Shown piece after piece: positions 7,101 through 15,649 of a stretch of DNA of 16,691 bases. Positions within the stretch are counted from its first letter, which is position 1. The number at the start of each line of letters is the position of its first letter. The notes under the pieces were generated by a model, which saw only the letters and a program-made list of their open reading frames with translations, did no database searches and had not been told where the DNA came from. This DNA comes from CAZTXD01 sp964617995 (lineage in GTDB: Bacteria > Actinomycetota > Acidimicrobiia > Spongiisociales > ZC4RG35), in contig CAZTXD010000077.1 in the NCBI GenBank assembly GCA_964617995.1, positions 1 through 16,691 of the forward strand. Reading direction: 5' to 3'. The position numbers and the translations under genes are program-made.

Positions 7101-8050
7101 GCCGACCCGACCTCCGCCTCCAACCACCGGGCGATGCGGTCGTCGTCGGCTTTCAGGGGGAGGTCCTGCCGCCGCATCAGAGAACCCAGCAGGCGGACGG
7201 TCAGCCGCCAGCTCGACGACTCGATGACCTCCGCCTCTCGCAGCAGGTCCTCCCGGTAGACGTCGACCAGATCGCCATCGCCGAGCTGGGGAGAGCCCGC
7301 TCGGGGCTCCACCAAACCGAGACCTCGTTCGTGGGTGGCGAGGAGGACGTCGACCGCCGGACGGGACGGTACCCGCTGGACCAGCTCCCACGGGAGGTCG
7401 ATGGGAGCTCCGTTGGTCGTGACGAGGGAGCGTTGTCCGAACCGGGTGGTCAGGAACACGATGGCCTTGGTCGCGACGGCGTAGGTCCCCGGCAATGGGC
7501 TCGAGTGCAGGTAGTGATCGTCCACGGCCACTACGAGGGGCCATCCCGCTCGCGCCAGGTCATCGGATGTGTCCGGGGTGAGAGACCGGGACGGCTGACG
7601 GTCCACCATGCCCGGGTGCCTGGCACGATCCACCGCCTGCAGGAGAGGTCGACGGGACATCACCAACACCAGCCCCACCGCTCCTACCAGCCAGGCCCAC
7701 CATGGTGTGGCCAAGCCGCCGCCCACGTATGCGAGGGTGGGTCCGAGCAGCATCACCGTAATCACCCGATCCACCGCCGTCGTCAGCCTCCACAGAACGA
7801 GGATGAGCACAGCCACACCCATGGCGGCGACCAGCGCCGACTGCTGGGCCCAGCCAACAACCAGCAACGTCACCACCGACGCCAGGGCGGCGACCGGCAG
7901 GAACGCTCCGAGCATCGCCACCAGGAGGTGGGTGTGGATCGCCAAGGGCTCCACCACCGTCGTGAGCGAGAAGAAGTAGGCGAGCATGCCGATCGGTGTC
8001 AGCACCGCTGCGCCTCGCAGCCACATCGGGGGAATCCGACTTCGTCGCAT
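7097..8050 (-). CDS. Membrane protein with C-terminal cytoplasmic domain, unknown function
   Basis: A 317-residue protein that I do not recognise. The N-terminal half has about five hydrophobic segments (roughly 12-30, 40-64, 68-88, 94-112 and 116-130). A soluble C-terminal half of about 180 residues follows, rich in charged residues (for example VDVYREDLLREAEVIESSSWR). No known catalytic motif is apparent. The gene leads the unit with DUF952 and EAL. ATG 8050 is taken as the longest start; an AGG 5 nt upstream is a weak ribosome site, and ATG at residue 9 is an alternative. It lies 52 bp downstream of asd on the same strand and could be read from the lysC promoter. Confidence 0.72.
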   Translation of the reverse strand: MRRSRIPPMWLRGAAVLTPIGMLAYFFSLTTVVEPLAIHTHLLVAMLGAFLPVAALASVVTLLVVGWAQQSALVAAMGVAVLILVLWRLTTAVDRVITVMLLGPTLAYVGGGLATPWWAWLVGAVGLVLVMSRRPLLQAVDRARHPGMVDRQPSRSLTPDTSDDLARAGWPLVVAVDDHYLHSSPLPGTYAVATKAIVFLTTRFGQRSLVTTNGAPIDLPWELVQRVPSRPAVDVLLATHERGLGLVEPRAGSPQLGDGDLVDVYREDLLREAEVIESSSWRLTVRLLGSLMRRQDLPLKADDDRIARWLEAEVGSA

Positions 8051-8064
8051 CGAGGCCTATCGGC

Positions 8065-8079
8065 TCACCGCTCCGGTGA
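8065..8079 (-). repeat. Small hairpin between asd and the membrane-protein gene
   Basis: TCACCG/CGGTGA forms a 6-bp stem with a CTC loop in the 52-bp gap after asd. No T-run follows on the minus strand, so it is at best a weak terminator. Read-through from lysC-asd into the next three genes is plausible. Confidence 0.35.
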
Positions 8080-8102
8080 CTCAACCACCGCTTCGAGGCA
8101 CC

Positions 8103-9109
8103 TCAACCCGCTAAGCGTTCGGCGATCTCGATCGTGTTGAGAGCGGCGCCTTTGCGCAGGTTGTCTCCCACGACCCACAGGTTGAGCCCACCGTCGTCAC
8201 CCAGGGTCTGACGGACGCGCCCGATGAGTACCGTGTCCCGACCGGCCGCGTCGAGCGAGGTGGGAACCGTGTCGGACCACAGCTCCCCGCCGGGAGCATC
8301 CACCAGGATTCCCATCGCCTCTTCCCTGCTCATCGGCCGGTCGAATCTGAGGCTGGCGGCGATTCCGTGCCCGGCCACCGCCGGCACCCGGACACAGGTC
8401 GGCTCGACGCTCAGATGAGGGGCATCGAGGATCTTGCGGCTCTCGTTGACCAGCTTCCACTCCTCATCGGTGTATCCCTGCTCGGTCTCCTGCCCGGCGT
8501 ACGGGAGGGCGTTGAAGGCGATCGGGCGCACGTAGACCTCCGAGCCGGGGTCGGCCCATCCTCCGGTTCGCAACGCCTCCGGATCCTCCAATAGAGCCCG
8601 GGTCTGACGCAGGAGCTCGTCTATCGCTTTGCCTCCCGATCCCGACACCGCCTGGTAGGAGGTGGCGACCATGGAGCGGAGCCCGGCAGCGCGGTGGAGT
8701 GGTCCCGCCGCCACCATCAGCGCCATCGTGGTGCAATTGGGGTTGGCGATGATCCCCTCGTGGAGGGCGAGGTGGTGGTCGTTGACCCCGGCGACGACGA
8801 GGGGAACGTCGGGCTCCGATCTGAAAGCCGAGGAGTTGTCGATGACCACCGCTCCGGAGGCGGCGAAGCGGGGAGCGTGGGCGCGGGACCGGTCGGCCCC
8901 GGCGGAGAAGAGCGCGATATCGATGCCCTCCGGGTCGGCCGAATCCAGATCCTCTACCTCGACTTTCCCCCAGGGCGTATCGACATTGCTACCCGCCGAG
9001 CGGCTCGAAGCCATGAGCCGCAACTCGTCTATGGGGAAGCCCCGTTCTTCCAGGATGGACAGCATCGTCGTTCCCACCACCCCCGTTGCTCCCACGACTG
9101 CGACGTTGC

Positions 9110-9113
<4 letters not shown>
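8103..9113 (-). CDS. asd: Aspartate-semialdehyde dehydrogenase
   Basis: A 336-residue cytoplasmic enzyme that reduces aspartyl-4-phosphate with NADPH to aspartate semialdehyde, the branch point to lysine/DAP, threonine and methionine. It has the nucleotide-binding GATGVVG (8-14), the SSAFR segment (94-98), the catalytic Cys127 in NPNCTT, the YQAVSGSGG loop (153-161), the GYTDEEWK segment (213-220) and the catalytic His249 in VAGHG. Length is normal for the family. ATG 9113 overlaps the lysC stop (ATGA), fixing the start and indicating coupling. The lysC-asd order matches the Corynebacterium/Mycobacterium operon. A GAGG lies 11 nt upstream, too far to be a good ribosome site. Confidence 0.97.
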
Positions 9114-10330
<1,217 letters not shown>

Positions 10331-10339
10331 GACATGTGA

Positions 10340-10345
10340 ACGTTA
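10340..10345 (-). promoter_or_regulatory. Candidate -10 element for lysC-asd
   Basis: The minus strand reads TAACGT, followed by 9 nt and ATG 10330, with no Shine-Dalgarno sequence. This fits a leaderless or near-leaderless transcript. No clear -35 box. Confidence 0.5.
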
Positions 10346-10382
10346 GGCGGGCGGGGAGGCGAGTCCCAGGCACGACGGGCCG

Positions 10383-10396
10383 CCACCCGCGGGTGG
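10383..10396. promoter_or_regulatory. 14-bp perfect palindrome in the lysC/cyclophilin divergent region
   Basis: CCACCCGCGGGTGG is fully self-complementary. In RNA, G-U and flanking pairs extend it. It lies 38 bp upstream of the lysC -10 hexamer and about 66 bp from that of the cyclophilin gene, a position suited to a dimeric repressor or activator. No regulator is identified. Confidence 0.45.
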
Positions 10397-10419
10397 TGGA
10401 GGTCGAGCGCACCGGCGAG

Positions 10420-10455
10420 GCCCGTCGATCGCGGAGCAGACATCAATCGACGGGC
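10420..10455. repeat. 10-bp perfect inverted repeat upstream of the cyclophilin promoter
   Basis: GCCCGTCGAT (10420-10429) and ATCGACGGGC (10446-10455) are perfectly complementary around a 16-nt spacer. The right arm ends 7 bp before the -10 hexamer TAGCAT. It could be an operator or a transcribed hairpin. There is no T-run, so a terminator is unlikely. Confidence 0.5.
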
Positions 10456-10462
10456 GGACCAC

Positions 10463-10468
10463 TAGCAT
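10463..10468 (+). promoter_or_regulatory. Candidate -10 element for the cyclophilin gene
   Basis: TAGCAT is followed by 10 nt and ATG 10479, with no Shine-Dalgarno sequence. Spacing is slightly longer than for the other candidate leaderless starts. No clear -35 box. Confidence 0.42.
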
Positions 10469-10478
10469 CCCGCGCCTC

Positions 10479-11261
10479 ATGACCGACCGACGTCGACGCC
10501 AGAAGGAGAACCGGGCCGCCCGCCGCCAGTTGGAGCGGAAGGTCCAGAGCAGGCGGGAGATCTTCCGACGGCTCGGTTTCGCGTTGGGCATGGGGGGCGC
10601 GGTTGTTCTCACCTTCATCGTCATCGCCTTCTTCGGCCGGGACTCCCAGAGCCTCCCGGGGAGCTATGAGGGATACCGCCAGCAGGAGACCGCCTGCGGG
10701 GCTTCCCAGCCCCCCGCCGAGACGGTGACGAGCTTCGACGGGTTCGAGCCGCAACCCGACGTGACCTCCGACGCGGAGGTGACGGCGACCATCGCCACCT
10801 CCTGTGGGGACCTGGTGATCGCGCTCGATCCGGCGCTCTCCCCCGAAACGGTCGATTCCTTCGTCTTTCTGGCCCGTCAGGGCTTCTACGATGGCACCGT
10901 CATCCACCGCATCGTCCCCGACTTCGTGGCTCAGGGGGGCGATCCCGACGCCGTCGGCACCGGCGGGCCCGGCTACCGGATCGTCGACGAGCATCCCGGG
11001 GACGACTTCGAGTATGAGCGCGGGGTGGTAGCCATGGCCAACTCCGGTCGCAACACCACCGGAAGCCAGTTCTTCGTCGTGCTGGGCGACAACGCCTCGG
11101 TACTCAACCCTCTGTTCAACGTGCTCGGACAGGTCGTCGAGGGCGACGACGTCCTCGATCTGATCGCCGCCGTGCCCACAGCCACCCGCCCCGGGGCCAG
11201 AGAACGGAGCCTCCCCCTGGAGACCGTGTATATAGAGAGCGTCGAGATCGAGGTCGGCTGA
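10479..11261 (+). CDS. Membrane-anchored cyclophilin-type peptidyl-prolyl isomerase
   Basis: A 260-residue protein with a very basic cytoplasmic N-terminus (1-31), one membrane segment (about 33-52), a short linker with CG at 73-74, and an outside cyclophilin domain (about 98-259). The domain speeds cis-trans isomerisation of prolyl bonds during folding of exported proteins. Conserved sites are FYDGTVIHRIVPDF (136-149) with catalytic Arg144, AQGGDP (151-156), MANSGRNTTGSQFFV (186-200) and LFNVLGQVVEG (212-222). The last lacks the usual histidine before the FG-like strand. Cys73 and Cys109 both face outside and could form a disulfide (inference). It diverges from lysC; ATG 10479 has a -10 hexamer 10 nt upstream. 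Confidence 0.93.
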   Translation: MTDRRRRQKENRAARRQLERKVQSRREIFRRLGFALGMGGAVVLTFIVIAFFGRDSQSLPGSYEGYRQQETACGASQPPAETVTSFDGFEPQPDVTSDAEVTATIATSCGDLVIALDPALSPETVDSFVFLARQGFYDGTVIHRIVPDFVAQGGDPDAVGTGGPGYRIVDEHPGDDFEYERGVVAMANSGRNTTGSQFFVVLGDNASVLNPLFNVLGQVVEGDDVLDLIAAVPTATRPGARERSLPLETVYIESVEIEVG

Positions 11262-11354
11262 GGAGACGCAACCGGGGTACGTCGACGCGCCGAGGAGGAC
11301 CAGAGGCTCCGCACGGGAACCACTCATGGTCGTGTTGGTGTCGTCGGTCCCTCG

Positions 11355-11360
11355 TAACCT
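11355..11360 (+). promoter_or_regulatory. Candidate -10 element for the PHP-murJ pair
   Basis: TAACCT is followed by 8 nt and ATG 11369, with no Shine-Dalgarno sequence, fitting a leaderless transcript. TTGGTG at 11335-11340 resembles a -35 box but is only 14 nt away, so it is doubtful. Confidence 0.5.
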
Positions 11361-11368
11361 GACGGGAT

Positions 11369-12241
11369 ATGGCCGTCGATCTGCACTCGCACTCTGTGGT
11401 CTCGGATGGATCCGAGACTCCCGCTGAGGTCGTGCGCCTGGCCGCCGAGACCGGGCTCTCGGCGATCGCCCTGACCGACCACGATGTGCTGGGAGGCATC
11501 GACGAGGCGAGACGGGCGGCCGTCCGCCACGGCATCGAACTGGTCCCGGGAGTCGAGCTGTCCCTCGACTGGTCGGAGCTCGTCGAGGAGTCCGACGGTC
11601 TCGGAGGTATGCACATGATCGTGCTGTGGGTGGAAGACGAGCCGGGACCACTTCAGGATCGTCTGGCCGATCTCCGCCTGGGTCGTGACGACCGAAACCA
11701 CACGATTCTGGAACGTCTCTCCCAACTCGGCCTCGACGTTCCCGCCGAGGAGGTCATCGCCCGGGCAGGCGAGGGGTCGGTGGGGCGCCCCCACATCGCC
11801 GGCGTCATGGTCGAAAGGGGCTATGTGCCCGACATCGCCACTGCCTTCGACCTCTACCTGGGCAACGGCGCTCCCGCCTATGTGGGGCGCCGGCGCCTCG
11901 CCCCCGAGGAGGCGATCGGCCTCGCCGTCGAGTCCGGCGGCGTTCCCATCCTCGCCCATCCCCACACTCTCGGTTATGAGGACGACAACCCCCTGGAGGC
12001 GATGCTCCAACGGCTGAAGCAGATGGGCATGGTCGGCGTGGAGACCGACCACTCGGCCGTGGATCCCGCGCGGAGGCGTCTCATGAGACGGATGGCCGAT
12101 CGCCTGGGACTGCTCCCCTCCGGAGGCTCCGACTTCCACGGAACCTACAAGGAAGGCATCGCCGTGGGGGTGGGCAGCGGCGACCTGGAGGTGCCCGATC
12201 GGTTCCTCGAGGGTCTCCGCGGCGCGAGAGCGACCACGTGA
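11369..12241 (+). CDS. PHP-domain phosphoesterase (TrpH/RNase AM-like)
   Basis: A 290-residue cytoplasmic metal-dependent phosphoesterase of the PHP superfamily. Metal-binding motifs are DLHSHS (4-9), SDG (12-14), LTDHD (35-39), PGVE (60-63), an AHPHTLG motif in the middle and SDFHG near the C-terminus. GRPHIAGVMVERGYV in the centre matches the insert of the TrpH/YciV group, whose studied members act on 3',5'-nucleoside bisphosphates or as 5'-3' exoribonuclease on short RNAs (RNase AM). The exact substrate cannot be told from sequence. Its stop overlaps murJ's GTG (GTGA), so it is translationally coupled to an envelope gene. The start is fixed by the DLHSHS position and a -10 hexamer 8 nt upstream. 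Confidence 0.92.
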   Translation: MAVDLHSHSVVSDGSETPAEVVRLAAETGLSAIALTDHDVLGGIDEARRAAVRHGIELVPGVELSLDWSELVEESDGLGGMHMIVLWVEDEPGPLQDRLADLRLGRDDRNHTILERLSQLGLDVPAEEVIARAGEGSVGRPHIAGVMVERGYVPDIATAFDLYLGNGAPAYVGRRRLAPEEAIGLAVESGGVPILAHPHTLGYEDDNPLEAMLQRLKQMGMVGVETDHSAVDPARRRLMRRMADRLGLLPSGGSDFHGTYKEGIAVGVGSGDLEVPDRFLEGLRGARATT

Positions 12242-13779
12242 GCAGCACCCTTGGTCGGGCGGCGCTCGTCGTGTCGGCGGGGATCCTCGCCTCCCGGATC
12301 CTGGGCTTTCTGCGCGAGGTCGTGTTGGCGGGCATCCTCGGAGCCGGGATCGAGACCGACCTCTACCGGGCGGCGTTCACCATCCCCGACTACCTGTTCT
12401 TCCTCATGGCGGGCGGGTACCTGACCATCACGTTCGTCCCCATACTCAGCCGCCACCTGGCCGACGGCGACGAGGACGCCACCAACCGATCCTTCACGTC
12501 CGTGGTGCGGGTCGTGGCGGTCCTGATGGTCGGCGTCACCGCAGCGGCGCTGGTTCTCGCCCGCCCCTTGACCGAGAGCGTTTTCCCCGACATCCCCTCC
12601 GGGCGAATTCCCGAGCTGGTGGCGCTGGTCCGGATCGTGCTCCCGGCCCAGGTCTTCTTCGTGCTCGGCTCCCTTCTCATGGCCGTCCAGTACGCGCATC
12701 GACGCTTCCTGGTCCCGGCGCTGGCCCCGGTGGTGTACAACCTGGCGATCATCCTGGGAGGTGCCGGTTCGGCCATCACCGGAGAGGCGAGTCCGGCGGG
12801 GTTCGTGTGGGGTGCACTGGCAGGGGCGGTGGTGGGCAACTTCGCCCTCCAGTGGTGGGGCGCTCACAGGTTGGGAACCCGACTCGTGGGCGGTGTGCCG
12901 TGGAGGCATCCCGACGTGAACGAATACTTCCTCCTCGCCTTCCCGCTGATGATCGGCCAGTCGGCGGTGGCGCTCGACGAGGTGTTCTACAAGCTGTTCG
13001 GCCAGCTCGGGGGAGAAGGGGCCATAGCCTCGCTCGGCTACGCCAGGCAGCTCAACATGGTGCCGGTGGGCGTGATCGCCCAGGCGGCGGGGGTGGCCTC
13101 CTATCCGTTCCTCGCCCGTCTCTTCGCCGAGGGCGATCTGGCCGCCATGAGAGACACCGTGGCCCGGGCGTTGCGTTCGAGCCTCTTGATCGCCGGCCTC
13201 GGATCCGCCGGTGTCATCGGGCTCGCCCTGCCGGTGGTCCGACTGGCATACCAGCGGGGAGAGTTCCAGGCTTCCGACACCACCTTCATCGCCGGTCTCT
13301 TGGCCATCTACGGGTTGTCCATCCCGATGTGGGCAGCCCATCAGGTCTACACCCGCGCCTTCTACGCCCAGCGACGGATGTGGCTGCCGGTCCTGGTGGG
13401 CACCACGATCACGGCTCTGGCGATCCCGTTGTACCTGTATGCAGGCTCGGTGTCTGGAGCGCGGGGAGTGGCCTGGGTGAGTGTCGTCGTGATGGCGATC
13501 TACTCGGTGGCGATGGGCTGGTGGTGGCACCGCTCGGCCCCGTTCGGCCAGATCGCCCGGACGCTGGGACGAACCGTGGGGGCGGCCGTCCCGGCCGGAG
13601 CCGCGGGATGGGGCGTCGTCCGGTGGGCGATGGGGTCGGATCCGTCCGGTCTCGCTACCGCAGTGGGGACACTCGTCGGAGGGGGGCTGGCGACGGTGGC
13701 CGTCTACTGGGCGATACTGCGTCTCTTCTCAGCGCCGGAGCTGCAGATGCTGGGGCGTCACAGCGGGTCGCCGCGATGA
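12238..13779 (+). CDS. murJ: Lipid II flippase MurJ (MviN family)
   Basis: A 513-residue polytopic membrane protein of the MurJ/MviN branch of the MOP superfamily, which moves the peptidoglycan precursor lipid II across the membrane. The N-terminus has the family pattern SRILGFLREVVLAGILG (about 18-34), followed by DLYRAAFTIPDYLF, then GGYL and FVPILSR. The central part has FPLMIGQSAVALDEVFYK and QLNMVPVGVIAQA, and later ALPVVRLAYQRGEF. Many hydrophobic segments, about 14 expected, fill the length. It lacks the large cytoplasmic pseudokinase tail of mycobacterial MurJ. GTG 12238 overlaps the PHP gene stop. The 3' end overlaps the convergent carboxylase epsilon-like gene by 22 bp. Confidence 0.95.
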   Translation: MSSTLGRAALVVSAGILASRILGFLREVVLAGILGAGIETDLYRAAFTIPDYLFFLMAGGYLTITFVPILSRHLADGDEDATNRSFTSVVRVVAVLMVGVTAAALVLARPLTESVFPDIPSGRIPELVALVRIVLPAQVFFVLGSLLMAVQYAHRRFLVPALAPVVYNLAIILGGAGSAITGEASPAGFVWGALAGAVVGNFALQWWGAHRLGTRLVGGVPWRHPDVNEYFLLAFPLMIGQSAVALDEVFYKLFGQLGGEGAIASLGYARQLNMVPVGVIAQAAGVASYPFLARLFAEGDLAAMRDTVARALRSSLLIAGLGSAGVIGLALPVVRLAYQRGEFQASDTTFIAGLLAIYGLSIPMWAAHQVYTRAFYAQRRMWLPVLVGTTITALAIPLYLYAGSVSGARGVAWVSVVVMAIYSVAMGWWWHRSAPFGQIARTLGRTVGAAVPAGAAGWGVVRWAMGSDPSGLATAVGTLVGGGLATVAVYWAILRLFSAPELQMLGRHSGSPR

Positions 13780-13976
13780 TCGGGAACCACGATCCCGACT
13801 GGATCACCCGACGGGCGGGGATGTAGCGCCCGCACCCAGGCGGGGAGCTGGTTGCTCGACCCGGGCCGGCGGACCCGGGCGGCTTCCTCGGCTTCGAGGA
13901 CGTGACTGACCACGGCCGCCACCGCTGCCGCCTCGAAGGGACCGGCGCCGCCCCTGATCTGGATTCCTTCACTCAT
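13758..13976 (-). CDS. Acyl-CoA carboxylase epsilon-like subunit
   Basis: A 72-residue protein that resembles the small epsilon subunit of actinobacterial acyl-CoA carboxylases. It has IRGGAGPFEAAAVAAVV (6-22), an acidic helix, and an AWVRALHPRP segment (46-55). In acetyl/propionyl-CoA carboxylases of Streptomyces and Mycobacterium, epsilon stabilises the beta-alpha complex and has no catalytic site. Its ATG overlaps the end of the methylmalonyl-CoA epimerase gene by 8 bp (ATGAGTGA), so both are expected from one transcript. The large alpha and beta carboxylase genes are not in this window. Its tail overlaps murJ by 22 bp on the opposite strand. The family call rests on the N-terminal motif and on context. 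Confidence 0.75.
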   Translation of the reverse strand: MSEGIQIRGGAGPFEAAAVAAVVSHVLEAEEAARVRRPGSSNQLPAWVRALHPRPSGDPVGIVVPDHRGDPL

Positions 13977-14379
13977 CGCGCAGCTCCACCAACTCGATCA
14001 GCGTACCGGCCAGGTCGCGGGGATGCACGAAGGCGATACGCCTCCCGTCCCCTCCGACACGGGGCTCGTCGTCGACGAGGTGAGCTCCCTCCGCCTTCAG
14101 GTGGCTCAGCGCGGATTCGATGTCGGCGACGGCGTAGGCGACATGGTGGAGGCCCTCTCCGTGGGAGCTGAGGAATCGGCCCACAGGAGTCTCGGGTCCC
14201 AGCGGCTCGAGCAGCTGGATGAACGAGCCTCCCACCGGGATCATGGCCTCCTCGACGCCTTGAGACTCCACGGTCTCGCGGCGAAGCGGCTCGATGCCGT
14301 ACCGGGAGCGGTAGGCGTCGATGGCCCGGTCCAGATCGTTCACCGCCACAGCCACGTGGTCGAGGTTCAGCAACTTCAT
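13969..14379 (-). CDS. mce: Methylmalonyl-CoA epimerase
   Basis: A 136-residue vicinal-oxygen-chelate enzyme that interconverts (2R)- and (2S)-methylmalonyl-CoA, linking propionyl-CoA carboxylation to methylmalonyl-CoA mutase and succinyl-CoA. The metal ligands expected of the family are present: His8 in LDHVAVAV, Gln55 in FIQLLEP, His79 in GLHHVAYAV and Glu129 in LIELVE. GRRIAFVHP (112-120) is also typical. ATG 14379 places LDHVAVAV at the standard position; the frame opens further upstream but that extension shows no family similarity. A GACTGT sequence 6 nt upstream is a poor -10 match. Downstream is the carboxylase epsilon-like subunit, which supports a propionyl-CoA role. Confidence 0.93.
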   Translation of the reverse strand: MKLLNLDHVAVAVNDLDRAIDAYRSRYGIEPLRRETVESQGVEEAMIPVGGSFIQLLEPLGPETPVGRFLSSHGEGLHHVAYAVADIESALSHLKAEGAHLVDDEPRVGGDGRRIAFVHPRDLAGTLIELVELRDE

Positions 14380-14455
14380 GGAGCGACAGTCAAGCACGGA
14401 CGCGGTCCCGCCCTGCCGAACCGACGGTCCCTTCCCGTCCACAGTGGCGGGCCGA

Positions 14456-14461
14456 TACTCT
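14456..14461 (+). promoter_or_regulatory. Candidate -10 element for the thiolase-glpX pair
   Basis: TACTCT is followed by 6 nt and ATG 14468, with no Shine-Dalgarno sequence, fitting a leaderless transcript. The 88-bp gap is shared with the divergent epimerase gene. Confidence 0.5.
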
Positions 14462-14467
14462 TGACAC

Positions 14468-15649
14468 ATGAGCACTGTCATAACCGGCATCGCCCGCACG
14501 CCGATCGGACGCTATGGCGGAGCCCTGGCTCCGCTTCGAGCCACGGAGCTGGGCGGGGCCGCCATCGCCGCCGCAGTTGCCCGCTCCGGCGTCGACCCCG
14601 GCGCCGTGGACGAGGTTGTGTTCGGCCATGTCCTCCAGGCGGGTGAAGGCCAGATCACGGCCCGTCAGGCCGCCGTCAACGGCGGCTTGGGAATGACCGT
14701 GCCGGCACTGACCGTGAACAAGGTGTGCCTATCGGGCATTGCGGCCATCGCGATGGCCGACCGCGGGATTCGCGCCGGGGACGTCAGGATCGCGGTGGCC
14801 GGGGGAATGGAGTCGATGTCCAACGCCCCCCATGTGCTGCGTGAGCTGCGGTGGGGCGCTCGTATCGGCGACGCCAGCCTCATCGACGTGATGCAGCACG
14901 ACGGCCTCTTCTGCGCCTTTGACCATTGCACGATGGGGGAGTCATCCGACCTCAAGAACCGCCAGCTCGGAATCAGCCGGGACGAGCAGGACGAGTGGGC
15001 GGCAATGTCGCATCGACGAGCCCACGAAGCCGCTGCCGGTGGACGCTTCCAAGACGAGATCACTGCGGTGGAGGTGCCTCAGCACAAGGGCGACCCGGTG
15101 TCGGTGGACCGGGACGAGGGCGTACGCCCCGACTCGAGCCCCGAGAGTCTGGGCGGCCTGCGCCCGGCCTTCGTATCCGACGGCACCATCACCGCCGGGA
15201 ATGCATCCCAGATCTCCGACGGAGCGGCGGCCGTGTTGGTTGCGGATCGGGCTACTGCCGAAGCTGCCGGATTGCCGGTTCTCGCCGAGATCCTCGCCTA
15301 CGGCCAGATAGGAGGCGTGGATGCCACCCTCCACGAGCGACCCGCCGAGGCGATCCGGTTGGCGTTGAAGCATGCCGGCCTCGACACTTCCGACCTCGAC
15401 CTGGTCGAGATCAACGAAGCCTTCGCCGCGGTGTCACTGTGGGCTTCGCGGCTGCTCGACGTCTCCCCCGAGAGGGTCAACGTCAACGGGGGAGCCGTCG
15501 CCCTGGGCCATCCCATCGGTGCCTCCGGCGCACGCATCGTCACCACCCTGGTATCCGAGCTGCGCCGCCGAGGCGGTGGAGTGGGTGCCGCGGCCCTCTG
15601 CGGCGGAGGCGGCCAGGGTGACGCCCTGATCTTGCGGGTGGGCGCATGA
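14468..15649 (+). CDS. Acetyl-CoA acetyltransferase (thiolase)
   Basis: A 393-residue cytoplasmic thiolase that joins two acetyl-CoA to acetoacetyl-CoA or runs the reverse cleavage. The catalytic triad is intact: nucleophile Cys87 in NKVCLSG, His348 in LGHPIGASGAR, and Cys378 in LCGGGGQGDA. These numbers match the biosynthetic thiolase of Zoogloea closely. GGMESMSNAP and EINEAFAAV are also present. Length and motifs fit the acetyl-CoA C-acetyltransferase group, but a longer-chain substrate is not excluded. The stop overlaps the glpX start (ATGA). The gene diverges from mce, so acyl-CoA genes lie on both sides of the 88-bp gap. Confidence 0.95.
   Translation: MSTVITGIARTPIGRYGGALAPLRATELGGAAIAAAVARSGVDPGAVDEVVFGHVLQAGEGQITARQAAVNGGLGMTVPALTVNKVCLSGIAAIAMADRGIRAGDVRIAVAGGMESMSNAPHVLRELRWGARIGDASLIDVMQHDGLFCAFDHCTMGESSDLKNRQLGISRDEQDEWAAMSHRRAHEAAAGGRFQDEITAVEVPQHKGDPVSVDRDEGVRPDSSPESLGGLRPAFVSDGTITAGNASQISDGAAAVLVADRATAEAAGLPVLAEILAYGQIGGVDATLHERPAEAIRLALKHAGLDTSDLDLVEINEAFAAVSLWASRLLDVSPERVNVNGGAVALGHPIGASGARIVTTLVSELRRRGGGVGAAALCGGGGQGDALILRVGA

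Noticed and set aside
12145..13530. Minus-strand open frame of 461 codons opposite murJ
   Set aside because: His/Gln/Gly-rich composition typical of a shadow frame; murJ on the other strand has full family similarity.
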